64,000 nucleotides of DNA from NCBI GenBank assembly GCA_045536815.1, contig JAZSOH010000025.1, positions 66,191 through 130,190 of the forward strand, in the 5' to 3' direction. Under the pieces are notes generated by a model that was not told the origin of the DNA, did not search any database, and saw nothing but the letters and a program-made list of their open reading frames with translations. The position numbers and the translations under genes are program-made. Each line of letters opens with the position of its first letter. Positions within the stretch are counted from its first letter, which is position 1. The stretch comes from UMGS1279 sp045536815. GTDB lineage: Bacteria > Bacillota > Clostridia > Oscillospirales > Acutalibacteraceae. Positions 32,319 through 41,747 of this stretch are shown in pieces.

Positions 32319-33074
32319 ATGCTTCAAATTGTTTTAAGCGGTTGTAACGGAAAAATGGGCCGCGTTATTACAGATATTGTAAATAAAAGAGATGACCTTG
32401 CTATTTGCGCAGGTGTTGATCTTGATACATCTTCAAACGGCCCCTTTCCTGTTTTTAAAAATTTCAGTGATATTAAGTGTGATGCCGACGTTATTATAGA
32501 TTTTTCTACCCCTGCGTTAATTGGCTCAATACTTCTGTTTGCAAAGGAAAGAAAAATTCCTGTTGTTATTGCAACAACAGGGTATAGCGATGAGCAAATT
32601 GCGCTTATCAAAGAGGCGTCAAAAGAAATACCTGTTTTCTTTTCATTTAATATGTCTCTTGGTATCAATCTACTTGCCGAGCTTTCGCGTAAAGCTGCCG
32701 CAATTTTGGGCGATTTTGATATAGAAATTATTGAAAAGCATCATAACCAAAAAATCGATGCGCCAAGCGGTACGGCTATTTTACTTGCAAATGAGATAAA
32801 TGACGAGCTTAGCGGTAAAATGTCATTCGAGTATGATCGCCACTTAAAAAGAGAAAAAAGAACAAAAGCAGAAATTGGTATCCATTCAGTTAGGGGAGGT
32901 ACCATTGTTGGTGAGCACGAGGTTATCTTCGCGGGCCGCGATGAAACAATAACCTTATCTCATTCTGCCCGTTCTAAAGAAGTTTTTGCGGTTGGCGCGG
33001 TTAATGCGGCTGCATTCGTTGCAAAAAAAGACAAGGGTCTTTACAGTATGAAGGAGCTTGTTTCTTCAAAATAA
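32319..33074 (+). CDS. dapB: 4-hydroxy-tetrahydrodipicolinate reductase
   Basis: Reduces the DapA product with NAD(P)H towards diaminopimelate and lysine. The 251-residue enzyme has VLSGCNGKMGRVI at the N-terminus, IDFSTPALI, ATTGYSDEQ, the catalytic motif EIIEKHHNQKIDAPSGTA and the substrate loop GIHSVRGGTIVGEHEV. Follows dapA by 33 bases behind AAGGAAG. Confidence 0.97.
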   Translation: MLQIVLSGCNGKMGRVITDIVNKRDDLAICAGVDLDTSSNGPFPVFKNFSDIKCDADVIIDFSTPALIGSILLFAKERKIPVVIATTGYSDEQIALIKEASKEIPVFFSFNMSLGINLLAELSRKAAAILGDFDIEIIEKHHNQKIDAPSGTAILLANEINDELSGKMSFEYDRHLKREKRTKAEIGIHSVRGGTIVGEHEVIFAGRDETITLSHSARSKEVFAVGAVNAAAFVAKKDKGLYSMKELVSSK

Positions 33075-33092
33075 AATTAAGGTGTATAAAAC

Positions 33093-34097
33093 ATGAAAAA
33101 AATTATTTCTTTAATTTGTTCATTGGTTATAATAGTTTCAGCACTTTTTCTTACATCTTGTAGAAAAGATAAGGTATATTATTTTGATACATCTAGCGTT
33201 TTGGCAGAGGATGTTATAAGCGATCACGGCGTCGTGGTTGATAAAACAAATTTTCCCGAAGATGTTGAAATAAAGGTTACTAAGGTTAAGGAAAGGGATA
33301 GAAGATTTTTAATTGCCAAAGCGGTTTTGCCCGAGGCAACAGAGCTTTTTGTATATGATATTTCTTCTATACGAAATGGTGTTACCATAAAACCATATAG
33401 TTCTGCAAATATAATTTTCCCTGTTCCTTCTATATACAATGAAGAAAAATATGAAATGTATATATATTCTATCGCGGCAAACGCTGCAACTGAATATGTT
33501 GAATATAAGCAAAACGATGATGGTCTTTATATAAATGTTGATGAAACCGGTTTATTTGCTATTATGCTTATAGAAGTTGAGAGGGAGGAGACTTCTTCTG
33601 CCGTTTCAGGTACTCAAAGTGAAACTAACACAAGTTCTAATAGTAACACTTCTTCGGGCAGTTCTTCGGGTACAGTAAGCGGTGAAGACGGTTCTGGTCA
33701 AAATGTTAGTTCTAACCCTTCGGTAAGCAGCAGGCCTCAAAATAACACTTCTTCAAAAAGGCCTCAACCCTCGGTTATAACACCCGATGGAGTAACAAGT
33801 TCTAATACTTCATCTAATCAGTCTACAAGTACTTCAAACCCTAATAATACAACGACTACTTCTAAACCAAACGATACAACTACTTCTAAACCAAGCGATA
33901 CAACAACTACTTCTAAACCAAGCGATACAACAACCACTTCTAAACCAAGCGATACAACAACTACTTCTAAACCAAGCGATACAACAACCACTTCTAAACC
34001 AAGCGATACAACGACTACTTCTAAACCAAGCGATACAACGACAACCTCCAGACCGAACGATGGGTTTACAAGTGACTATATTATTGACTTAGACTAG
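33093..34097 (+). CDS. Lipoprotein with Thr/Ser-rich tandem-repeat tail
   Basis: A 334-residue exported protein. The signal peptide (MKKIISLICSLVIIVSALF) ends in the lipobox LTSC with the acylated Cys at about 24. The region to about 165 is a compact hydrophilic domain of unknown family. From about 168 it becomes Ser/Thr/Asn-rich. Residues 253-323 are eight units of TTTTSKPSD (one lacks a Thr), then a short GFTSDYIIDLD end. The tail looks like a wall-spanning or glycosylated stalk. It is 18 bases after dapB but is unlikely to act in lysine synthesis. Confidence 0.8.
   Translation: MKKIISLICSLVIIVSALFLTSCRKDKVYYFDTSSVLAEDVISDHGVVVDKTNFPEDVEIKVTKVKERDRRFLIAKAVLPEATELFVYDISSIRNGVTIKPYSSANIIFPVPSIYNEEKYEMYIYSIAANAATEYVEYKQNDDGLYINVDETGLFAIMLIEVEREETSSAVSGTQSETNTSSNSNTSSGSSSGTVSGEDGSGQNVSSNPSVSSRPQNNTSSKRPQPSVITPDGVTSSNTSSNQSTSTSNPNNTTTTSKPNDTTTSKPSDTTTTSKPSDTTTTSKPSDTTTTSKPSDTTTTSKPSDTTTTSKPSDTTTTSRPNDGFTSDYIIDLD
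33849..34061 (+). repeat. Coding tandem repeat, eight 27-bp units (one of 24 bp)
   Basis: Units encode TTTTSKPSD. The fourth Thr-codon region alternates ACAACAACT and ACAACAACC in successive middle units, giving a 54-bp higher-order period, which suggests duplication of unit pairs. The first and last units diverge (SKPND and SRPND). Confidence 0.9.
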
Positions 34098-34112
34098 TTT
34101 ATTTGAATAGTA

Positions 34113-34142
34113 AAACACCCCTTGGATGACCAAGGGGTGTTT
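34113..34142. terminator. Bidirectional terminator between lipoprotein gene and tatD
   Basis: AAACACCCCTTGG (34113-34125) pairs with CCAAGGGGTGTTT (34130-34142) over a 4-base loop. It lies between converging genes. Confidence 0.85.
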
Positions 34143-34144
34143 GA

Positions 34145-34933
34145 TTATTTTAATCTAGTAAAAAGTCTTTTTGCGTTTTTATTTGAAGCACTTAAAACCT
34201 CTTCGGTAGAAATACCTTTTATTTCGGCAATTTTTCTTGCTGTAAAGTAAATCAGGTCTGAAGTACAGCGTTTGCCTCTATATGGGTCGGGCGCCATATA
34301 GGGTGCATCAGTTTCAAGCAGTAACCTATCAAGTGGTAGCATTTTAGCAACCTCAACAGTTTTTCTGGCATTTTTAAAACTAACAACACCGCCCAAACCT
34401 ATATACATATCTAGTTTTAAAATTTCTTTAGCCATTTCGACACTTCCCGAAAAGCAGTGCACAACACCACTAGGCTTAAATTCTTTTAAAATTTCTAGCG
34501 TATCGGCGTGAGCTTCTCTGTCATGAACAATAATGGGGAGAGAAACCTCTTTAGAAAAAGCTATTTGCTCTTTAAACCACTTAATTTGCTCTTCGTGAGA
34601 AAAGTTATCCCAATAATAATCAAGACCTATTTCGCCAATAGCAACAACCTTTGGATGATTACAAAAATCACGCATAATTTCGGTATTAAGGCTTTCGCCA
34701 CCATAAAGGTCTTCCGGGTGCACACCAACCGCCGCATAAAAGATATCATACTTTTCGGCAAGCTCAATACATTTTTTAGAACATTCGTAGTCTACACCGC
34801 AGTTAATTGCGCCTATTACACCGTTTCTCTTCATTTGATTTACAACGCTTTGAAGGTCATCTGAGAATTGGTCGTTGGCGTAGTGGGAGTGCGTGTCGAA
34901 AATCGGAAAATTTTCGCTATTTATTATATCCAT
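34145..34933 (-). CDS. tatD: TatD-family metal-dependent hydrolase
   Basis: A 262-residue amidohydrolase-fold DNase/hydrolase. Metal ligands are visible in IFDTHSHYA, IGEIGLDYYWD, IVHDREAHAD, GVVHCFSGS and LLETDAPYMAPDPYRGKR. TatD enzymes show 3'-5' exonuclease activity on DNA or RNA. It starts one base after the metG stop codon, the common metG-tatD order of Firmicutes. Confidence 0.93.
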   Translation of the reverse strand: MDIINSENFPIFDTHSHYANDQFSDDLQSVVNQMKRNGVIGAINCGVDYECSKKCIELAEKYDIFYAAVGVHPEDLYGGESLNTEIMRDFCNHPKVVAIGEIGLDYYWDNFSHEEQIKWFKEQIAFSKEVSLPIIVHDREAHADTLEILKEFKPSGVVHCFSGSVEMAKEILKLDMYIGLGGVVSFKNARKTVEVAKMLPLDRLLLETDAPYMAPDPYRGKRCTSDLIYFTARKIAEIKGISTEEVLSASNKNAKRLFTRLK

Positions 34934-34934
34934 A

Positions 34935-36866
34935 TTATCTTATCTTCGAACCTGCAGGAACATCGTCTAAAAAGACAACCTTAACGTCGTTTTCGCCGAT
35001 ATCGGCCGCCAAAATCATACCGTTGCTTTCTACACCGCAAAGGGTGGCGGGTTTAAGGTTTGCAACAACAATAACAGTTTTGCCTATAAGGTCTTCGGGA
35101 GAGTACCAAGGCGCAATTCCGGAAGCAACTGTTCTAGGTGTTTTTGAGCCGTCATCAAGGGTTAGCTTTAAAAGTTTTTTAGCCTTTTTAATGGGCTCGG
35201 CAGCGGTAATGGTTGCGGCTCTAAGCTCAACCTTTGCAAAATCTTCAATGCCAATTTGAGCCAAAGTAACAATGTTTTCTTTTTCGGCATTTTTTCTCTG
35301 CTTTTCCATTTCTGCGGCAATTTCTTTTAAAACTGCTTCGGTATCAATTCTGGCAAAAAGTGCTTTTGCCTCGGTAACTGCATAGTCGTCGTGAAGACCA
35401 AATTTTAATTGGTCAAATGAAGGCTCTTCACCAATGCCTAATTGTTCGCGAATTTTTAGTGCAGTATCCGGTACGATGGGGTAGAGAAGTACGCTAAGCA
35501 AACGGATACATTCCAAAAGATTATACAAAACACCCTCAAGGCGAGGTTTGGCATCTTCATCCTTTGCTAAGGTCCAAGGCATAGTTTCGTCAATATATTT
35601 GTTACAACGCTTTGCAAGAGTCATAATCTCATTAGCTGCGTCAGCGTTATGGTAAATACCCATTGCTTTGTGGTACTTTTCTGTGCAAATTCTAGCAGTT
35701 TCAGTAAGGTCAATATCGAATTCTTCCGAAAGGGGCTTTCTTGCAACAGTGCCGCCAAAATACTTATTTGTCATTGCAATACTGCGGTTAACAAGGTTAC
35801 CAAGAGTATTTGCAAGGTCACTATTATATTTGCCGATAAATGATTCGTAGGTGATGTTACCGTCTTGTGCAAACGGAATTTCCGAAAGTAGGAAATAACG
35901 AACAGCATCAACTGAAAAACGGCTAGCAAGTTCGTCAGCATAGATAACATTACCTTTAGATTTGCTCATTTTGTCCTCACCAAAAAGAACCCAAGGATGA
36001 CCTAAAACTTGTTTTGGAAGCGGTTCGCCAAGGGCCATAAGGATAATAGGCCAATAAATTGTGTGGAAACGTACAATATCCTTACCAATAACGTGTAGGT
36101 CGGCAGGCCAATATTTTTTGTACATTTCAGATTTTTCGTCTGGGTCAAACCCGAGCGCAGTAATATAGTTTGAAAGGGCATCAATCCAAACGTAAACAAC
36201 GTGCTTGTCGTCAAAATCAACAGGAACACCCCATTTGAAAGAAGAACGAGAAACGCAAAGGTCAGCAAGACCGGGTTTAATAAAGTTGTTAATCATCTCG
36301 TGTTTGCGCGATTCGGGACTGAAAAAGTCGGGTGTCTCCTCATAATATTTAACAAGCGCATCGGAATATTTTGAAAGCTTTAAAAAATATGCCTCTTCTT
36401 TAGAATCGGTAACCTCTCGGCCGCAGTCAGGGCATTTGCCGTCAACAAGCTGAGAAGGGGTAAAGAAGGATTCGCAAGGAACACAGTATTTACCTTCATA
36501 AGCGCCTTTATAAATATCGCCCTGTTCATAAAGCTTTCTAAAAATCTTTTGAACTGCTTTCTCGTGATAGTCATCGGTAGTACGAATAAATTTATCGTAG
36601 GTAACATTCATACTGTCCCAAACCATTTTAATGTCGTTTGCGGCATTGTCAACAAAAGCTTTAGGTGATACACCTGCGGCATTTGCATATTCTTCGATTT
36701 TTTGACCGTGTTCATCAGAACCGGTTACAAAATAAACATCGTAGCCTTCCATTCGTTTATATCTAGCAATCATATCGGCCAAAACAATATCGTATGTATT
36801 GCCGATATGCGGTTTTCTTGAAGCATAAGCAATGGCGGTTGTAATATAAAACTTTTTCTTTTCCAT
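34935..36866 (-). CDS. metG: Methionyl-tRNA synthetase
   Basis: Charges tRNA-Met. The 643-residue enzyme has the HIGH-equivalent in SRKPHIGNTYD, a CxxC zinc knuckle (CVPCESFF, GKCPDCGREV), KMSKS in GEDKMSKSKGN, and a C-terminal EMAP-II-like tRNA-binding domain (about 540-643; FAKVELRAATI). I use ATG 36866 with GGAGGT 6 bases upstream, since an ATG eight codons earlier overlaps that site. Followed directly by tatD. Confidence 0.97.
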   Translation of the reverse strand: MEKKKFYITTAIAYASRKPHIGNTYDIVLADMIARYKRMEGYDVYFVTGSDEHGQKIEEYANAAGVSPKAFVDNAANDIKMVWDSMNVTYDKFIRTTDDYHEKAVQKIFRKLYEQGDIYKGAYEGKYCVPCESFFTPSQLVDGKCPDCGREVTDSKEEAYFLKLSKYSDALVKYYEETPDFFSPESRKHEMINNFIKPGLADLCVSRSSFKWGVPVDFDDKHVVYVWIDALSNYITALGFDPDEKSEMYKKYWPADLHVIGKDIVRFHTIYWPIILMALGEPLPKQVLGHPWVLFGEDKMSKSKGNVIYADELASRFSVDAVRYFLLSEIPFAQDGNITYESFIGKYNSDLANTLGNLVNRSIAMTNKYFGGTVARKPLSEEFDIDLTETARICTEKYHKAMGIYHNADAANEIMTLAKRCNKYIDETMPWTLAKDEDAKPRLEGVLYNLLECIRLLSVLLYPIVPDTALKIREQLGIGEEPSFDQLKFGLHDDYAVTEAKALFARIDTEAVLKEIAAEMEKQRKNAEKENIVTLAQIGIEDFAKVELRAATITAAEPIKKAKKLLKLTLDDGSKTPRTVASGIAPWYSPEDLIGKTVIVVANLKPATLCGVESNGMILAADIGENDVKVVFLDDVPAGSKIR

Positions 36867-37016
36867 TATTCTACCTCCATAAGTAGCCAATATATTTAAT
36901 ATTATACCAATTTTTCTAGTATTTTACAAGTATTTATCGAAACTTTTAAATAATTTGTTGAAAAGTTTTTTAAATATGATAAAATAGATTTATATTATAA
37001 AAAAGGGGGAGAGGTT

Positions 37017-38915
37017 ATGCCTATTTTAGCGGCACACAAACTTTCAAAAGAGTTTGCAGACCGAGTTCTTTTTTCGGATGTGAATTTTTCATTTGAAAAG
37101 GGCGATAAGGTTGGTTTTATTGGCGCTAGCGGTGCAGGTAAAACCACCCTCTTTAAGATTATTTTGGGTCACGAAAGCGCTAGTGGTGGTGAAATAGTAA
37201 CCTCTAGTGGAATAAAAATCGGGTATTTAGAGCAACATGTTTGCGGTGATAGTGACCGCACAGCTTTTGAAGAAACCTTGCTTGTTTTTTCGGACCTTAT
37301 TGAGATGGAAAAACGGCTTGAAGAAATAAATACAAAGCTTTTAACAAGTAGCGATTCTAAACTTATAGAAGAGCAGCTTAAACTTAGCGAGGCTTTTCAA
37401 AATGCGGGAGGTCTTACCTATTTAAGCAGAACTAATGCCGTTTTATTAGGGCTGGGTTTTTCTCCTTTAGAAATTCGACTGCCTGTTAGTGCTCTAAGTG
37501 GCGGCCAGCGTTCAAAAATAGGCCTTGCAAAGCTTCTTCTTTGCAATAATGACTTAATCCTTTTAGACGAGCCTACCAACCACCTCGACATAAATTCCAT
37601 ATCATTTTTGGAAGAATATATAAAATCTTTTAGTGGCTCTGCAATAATTATCTCACACGACCGCTTTTTTCTTAATCAAATATGCAATAAAACTTTAGAG
37701 CTTGAAAACCAAAAAATCTATTCCTGCGATGGCAATTTTGCCCGTTATGAAAAACTAAAACAGGAACGGCTTCTATCCGAAAAAAGAGAGTATGACAATA
37801 AAATTAAAGAGATTGAGCGTATTGAAGGCATAATCGAACAACAAAGGCGTTGGAATAGAGAAAAAAATATTAAAACTGCCGAGAGTAAGCAAAAACAAAT
37901 CGACCGCATAGAAAAAACTTTGGTCAGACCTGAGAATGAGTCGCACAAAATTTTAATTGATTTTCCGGTTGCGGTTAAAAGCGGTAACAGAGTTTTATCG
38001 GTTTTAAATGAGCAGTGTCGTTTTGAAGATAAAGTTTTATATGAGAAGGTTAATTTTGAAATTTTAAGAGGGGAAAGGGTTTGCCTTATAGGTCCAAACG
38101 GCGTTGGCAAATCAACACTAATAAAACGTCTTATTAGCAAAAAATATGAAGAATTTGTTTTCGGCACTTCGGTTACGGTTGGGTATTTCGACCAGTTTCA
38201 AGACAATTTAAATCCAAAATCAACTCCAAAAGATGAGATACACAGTGCTTACCCAAATCTTACCGATACTGCGGTAAGAAACGCACTTGCCGCATTTGAG
38301 TTTAAAGGTGACGATGTATTTAAATTAAACGCGAGTCTCAGCGGCGGTGAAAAGGCAAGGGTTTCTATGTGTAAGCTTGTTTTGTCGGGCAAAAACTTTC
38401 TGGTTTTGGATGAGCCTACTAACCATCTTGACCTTTATTCCAGAAAAGCGCTTGAAGATGCACTTTTAAGCTATGACGGAACCCTGCTTATAGTATCTCA
38501 CGATAGATATTTTATAAATAAAATTGCTACGAAAATTTTGTTTTTAGATAATGATGGGGTTACGACCATTAGCGGAAATTACGACGACTATTTGAAGTTT
38601 GCCGAAAAAAAGGGGCAGGAAGAGATAATAGAAATAAAAGAGGTTAAAGAGCAAAAGGGAAAGGATGCTTATTTATCTAACAAAAAACGTCAGTCGGACA
38701 TTAGAAAGCTTGAAACCTTAGTGCAAAAAACTGAAAAGGAAATAAGCCGCCTTGAAGAAAAAAATGAAGAAATAAAGGCGCTTATAAACGAGGCGGGAAG
38801 CGATTTTGAAAAACTAACCGAACTAACCGAACTATTAAACGAAAATGAAAAAGCTTTAACCGAACAATTTGAAATTTGGGAAGAAAAAAGTATGTTGCTT
38901 TCCTCTATGGAATAA
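37017..38915 (+). CDS. ABC-F family ATPase
   Basis: A 632-residue soluble protein with two ABC cassettes and no membrane domain. First cassette: GASGAGKTTL, LSGGQRSKIGLAK, LDEPTNHLD. Second: GPNGVGKSTL, LSGGEKARVSMCK, LDEPTNHLD. A charged linker joins them and a coiled coil (about 555-625) ends the protein. ABC-F proteins act on ribosomes, as translation factors or in antibiotic resistance; this arrangement resembles Uup/YdiF housekeeping types. Its own promoter (TTGAAA-16-TAAAAT) diverges from metG. Confidence 0.92.
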   Translation: MPILAAHKLSKEFADRVLFSDVNFSFEKGDKVGFIGASGAGKTTLFKIILGHESASGGEIVTSSGIKIGYLEQHVCGDSDRTAFEETLLVFSDLIEMEKRLEEINTKLLTSSDSKLIEEQLKLSEAFQNAGGLTYLSRTNAVLLGLGFSPLEIRLPVSALSGGQRSKIGLAKLLLCNNDLILLDEPTNHLDINSISFLEEYIKSFSGSAIIISHDRFFLNQICNKTLELENQKIYSCDGNFARYEKLKQERLLSEKREYDNKIKEIERIEGIIEQQRRWNREKNIKTAESKQKQIDRIEKTLVRPENESHKILIDFPVAVKSGNRVLSVLNEQCRFEDKVLYEKVNFEILRGERVCLIGPNGVGKSTLIKRLISKKYEEFVFGTSVTVGYFDQFQDNLNPKSTPKDEIHSAYPNLTDTAVRNALAAFEFKGDDVFKLNASLSGGEKARVSMCKLVLSGKNFLVLDEPTNHLDLYSRKALEDALLSYDGTLLIVSHDRYFINKIATKILFLDNDGVTTISGNYDDYLKFAEKKGQEEIIEIKEVKEQKGKDAYLSNKKRQSDIRKLETLVQKTEKEISRLEEKNEEIKALINEAGSDFEKLTELTELLNENEKALTEQFEIWEEKSMLLSSME

Positions 38916-38925
38916 TCAAAAAAAT

Positions 38926-38954
38926 AACCCGTTACAGCTTCACTGTAACGGGTT
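38926..38954. terminator. Terminator between ABC-F and foldase-like lipoprotein genes
   Basis: AACCCGTTACAG (38926-38937) pairs with CTGTAACGGGTT (38943-38954), between converging genes, with T residues after and A residues before. Confidence 0.85.
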
Positions 38955-38963
38955 TTGATTTAA

Positions 38964-40067
38964 TTATTGAGCCTCAGGATAAACGATTTTCTTAACCTTG
39001 AACTGCTTAGTAGCGTAGGTGTTTTCGTCTACCTTCATATCTTTAATTTCGTTATCGAGTTTTTTCTCGAAATCTTCGCTTTTGAGAACATACAAAATAT
39101 CGTCTGTAAGTGCGGTTAGATAATAGTCATCTGAATTGATATCAAGCTTTTTATAAACAATAAAGCCGGATTTGTCGGAATTTTCGATAAGCTTTGTTTC
39201 GCCAACCTTTAAGGCGTCGATAGCATCAAAATCTTCACTTGCGTAGCTTGTATCAGAATCACCAACGATAGAGGCTCTTTCGTCTTTTGGACCGTCCTCT
39301 TCCTCGTGGTCGTGGTCGTGGCCTTCTGTATCTTCAGTTTCTTCTTGCTTACCGTTGATTTCCTCGTAAATCTTTTCGAAATCTTCACCTTTTGCAAGGC
39401 GGTCGGCATAACCTTGATATTTTGTTTTTAAAGCCGATTTATCTGCATCTGTGGCCTTTTCTTCATAGGTTTCAGAAAGAAGATAAACGAGGTTATATTT
39501 ATCGTTCATAGTTTTCTTAATGGTTTCTTTGTCAACCTCTTCTTTACCGCCTTCACCATAGGTGTATTTAAAATAAAGGTCGGAATATGTGCTTGAAAGG
39601 AAGGCTTTTTTGAAGGTTTCAAGAGAAACGCCGTTTGCTTCAAAGAAGGTTGAATAACCGTAGTAATACCAATAGTTTTCTACGTAAAGATTTGCGTTTT
39701 CTTTTTCCTCGTCGGTAATGGTAATTACCTTTTCGTCAATAAGCTTTTGAAAACGGGCATATTTTTTGCAACGGTTAATAGCGTCTTCTTTAACATAATC
39801 TACGAAGTCTTTGCCATCGATTTTTTCTTTATAATAATCGACCGCTGTGCTTGAAGAATCAGAACTTGTGTCTTCAGAAGCTTTTTGAGTATCAATTTTA
39901 CTTTTAGCTTCCATATCACTTTCAATAAGGTTATACATATAAAGCGCAGAGGTAATCTCGACACCATCAATAGTAAGAGCAACCTCATCCTTTTTATGAC
40001 AACCGGCAAAGGTTGAAATAGTGATTGCCGAAAGTAAAATTGCAAGAGCTTTTCTTAAAAGTTTCAT
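38964..40067 (-). CDS. PrsA/SurA-like lipoprotein with His/Asp/Glu-rich insert
   Basis: A 367-residue exported protein with signal peptide and lipobox FAGC (Cys about 23). The N-terminal part (VALTIDGVEITSALYMYNL) resembles the chaperone arm of SurA/PrsA. A later segment (YADRLAKGEDFEKIYEEING ... LKVGETKLIENSDKSGFIVYKKLDI) has the start and end of a parvulin-type domain. Between them lies an acidic, His-bearing insert (EDTEGHDHDHEEED). Peptidyl-prolyl isomerase activity is uncertain because the insert interrupts the domain. It would work at the outer face of the membrane in folding exported proteins or, given the insert, metal handling. Confidence 0.7.
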   Translation of the reverse strand: MKLLRKALAILLSAITISTFAGCHKKDEVALTIDGVEITSALYMYNLIESDMEAKSKIDTQKASEDTSSDSSSTAVDYYKEKIDGKDFVDYVKEDAINRCKKYARFQKLIDEKVITITDEEKENANLYVENYWYYYGYSTFFEANGVSLETFKKAFLSSTYSDLYFKYTYGEGGKEEVDKETIKKTMNDKYNLVYLLSETYEEKATDADKSALKTKYQGYADRLAKGEDFEKIYEEINGKQEETEDTEGHDHDHEEEDGPKDERASIVGDSDTSYASEDFDAIDALKVGETKLIENSDKSGFIVYKKLDINSDDYYLTALTDDILYVLKSEDFEKKLDNEIKDMKVDENTYATKQFKVKKIVYPEAQ

Positions 40068-40315
40068 TTAAAACTTCCTCCTAATATCCACTGGAAAATT
40101 AACAAAACTATTATACTATATTTACCTTAAAATGTCTAGCATTTTTTTAATATATAGGTTTAAGACTAAAAAGTTATAGGTCAAAAGAAATTTTTTCTAA
40201 AATTATTTCAATTTTGTAATTTTTTGTAATTAAATTGATATCAAAATGTAAACAAAATGAAAGGACTTTTTTAAAACTAAAGTATATAATAATTATAGTA
40301 AGTGAGGTGAGTATA

Positions 40316-40915
40316 TTGTCAAAACGTATTTTAACAATTTTTCTGTCAATTGTTTTAGTTTTTAGCGCTTTGTCACAGGTTTCTTTTTCTGCTTTAGCAA
40401 AGGCGAAAGAAACTGAAGCTACTTTTGAAACAAAGCCTGTTGTAAATACTTCTGCCGTTAGTGGAATTATAACTGCACGTTTTGAAAATATGCTTGGTCT
40501 TAACTATCTTTACGGGGAAGATTTTTCTGATGACAAAACAGTTATTGAAAATTCAATACTTTCCCTAATAAATTATGCCGAAGACGGTGAAATTGATAAA
40601 AATTTGGTACTAAACTTTATCGCTAATATGTATGGTCTTTCGGTTGACGAAAATGCAGCAGTTTATGACTATGCACCGGCTAGCTTTGGTAAGTTTGCGG
40701 TTATCCCTCGTGGATATAGTTTTATTAGCCACGAAATTATATCGGTAACCGAAAATGATGGCGGTTATGTTGTTCTTTCTAATATGACCGTTACTGAGCA
40801 CGATGGTGGGGAATATACTCAGCTTGTTGAAACCGTTTTCGTTGCAAATGTTGGTAGTTATTATGGGTTTAATATTATAAGTTCTGACTTTGTTTCAGGT
40901 GGAAATAAAATTTAA
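40316..40915 (+). CDS. Exported protein of unknown function
   Basis: I choose TTG 40316 (199 aa) because GAGGTGAG lies 4 bases upstream and the product then begins with a classical signal peptide (SKRILTIFLSIVLVFSALSQVSFSA). The mature part has no Cys, no repeats and no motif that I recognise. It is mildly acidic, with predicted mixed alpha/beta content. It has its own terminator and no operon partners. It may be a small secreted or wall-associated protein. Confidence 0.65.
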   Translation: MSKRILTIFLSIVLVFSALSQVSFSALAKAKETEATFETKPVVNTSAVSGIITARFENMLGLNYLYGEDFSDDKTVIENSILSLINYAEDGEIDKNLVLNFIANMYGLSVDENAAVYDYAPASFGKFAVIPRGYSFISHEIISVTENDGGYVVLSNMTVTEHDGGEYTQLVETVFVANVGSYYGFNIISSDFVSGGNKI

Positions 40916-40942
40916 TCGTTAATATTAATTAAAATATGTCTT

Positions 40943-40974
40943 AAAATGTGCACTTCTTTGGTGCACATTTTTTT
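40943..40974 (+). terminator. Intrinsic terminator of the exported-protein gene
   Basis: AAAATGTGCAC (40943-40953) pairs with GTGCACATTTT (40961-40971), followed by T residues. Confidence 0.9.
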
Positions 40975-40993
40975 GTTTTTACTTTGATGGTTA

Positions 40994-41022
40994 TTGCAAT
41001 AAAAGGCTTAATATGGTAAAAT
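40994..41022 (+). promoter_or_regulatory. Promoter of the phosphatase-ruvX-permease operon
   Basis: TTGCAA (40994-40999), 17 bases, TAAAAT (41017-41022), 40 bases before the first start codon. Confidence 0.6.
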
Positions 41023-41062
41023 TATAAAGAATAATATAATTTTAGAAAAAGGGGGGAGAGAG

Positions 41063-41737
41063 ATGACTGAGCTTTATATAGTAAGGCACTGCGAGGCGGT
41101 TGGTAATGTTGAAAGGTTTTTTCAAGGAGTTTGCGATACCGATATTAGTGAGTGTGGGGCTTTACAGCTTGAAAAACTAGCCGAAAGGTTTAAGGATATT
41201 AAACTTGATGCAGTTTATTCCAGTCCGTTAAAACGTGCCTTTAAAACTGCCGAAGCAATAAACAAATATCACTCTCTGCCTATAAAAATACATAAGAAGC
41301 TTATTGAAATTGATGGCGGTGAGATAGAGGGTCTTTTTTGGGGAGAATTTGATGTTACAAGACCTGTTTTAGAATATAACTGGAATATGGAGCCACATCT
41401 TTTTCATCCCGAAGGCGGCGAAGCTATGAGTAGCGTATATAAGCGCTCTTGGGAAGCGGTTTTAGATATTGTAGGTGAAAATGAAGGAAAAAGCGTTGCT
41501 ATTGCTTCGCATGGTTGTACAATAAGAAATATTATGTGCCACGCTTTAGGAAAACCAATAGAGCAGTTAAAAACTGTTCCTTGGGCGGATAATACGGGTG
41601 TATTTTTACTAAGGTTTAGTGGCGAAGAGTTACCCGAAATTGTTATGTATAACGACTATTCTCATTTACCACAAGAACTTTTACCAAAGCATAGTAGAAT
41701 TCGTACTGTAGTTTACGATAAAAAACCTAACGAATAG
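41063..41737 (+). CDS. Histidine phosphatase family protein
   Basis: A 224-residue phosphoglycerate-mutase-like phosphatase. The catalytic His is in LYIVRHCEAVGN (Cys where Gly is usual after RH), the second Arg in VYSSPLKRAFKTAEAI, Glu in KLIEIDGGEIEG, and the second His in AIASHGCTIRN. These enzymes remove phosphate from sugar phosphates, phosphoglycerates or cobalamin intermediates; the substrate is not clear. It is just upstream of ruvX, probably in one transcript. Confidence 0.88.
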   Translation: MTELYIVRHCEAVGNVERFFQGVCDTDISECGALQLEKLAERFKDIKLDAVYSSPLKRAFKTAEAINKYHSLPIKIHKKLIEIDGGEIEGLFWGEFDVTRPVLEYNWNMEPHLFHPEGGEAMSSVYKRSWEAVLDIVGENEGKSVAIASHGCTIRNIMCHALGKPIEQLKTVPWADNTGVFLLRFSGEELPEIVMYNDYSHLPQELLPKHSRIRTVVYDKKPNE

Positions 41738-41747
41738 GGTGAGCGGT

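Noticed and set aside
33849..34061. Regularly spaced repeats as a CRISPR array
   Set aside because: The units are contiguous 27-bp coding repeats in frame with a lipoprotein, with no unique spacers.
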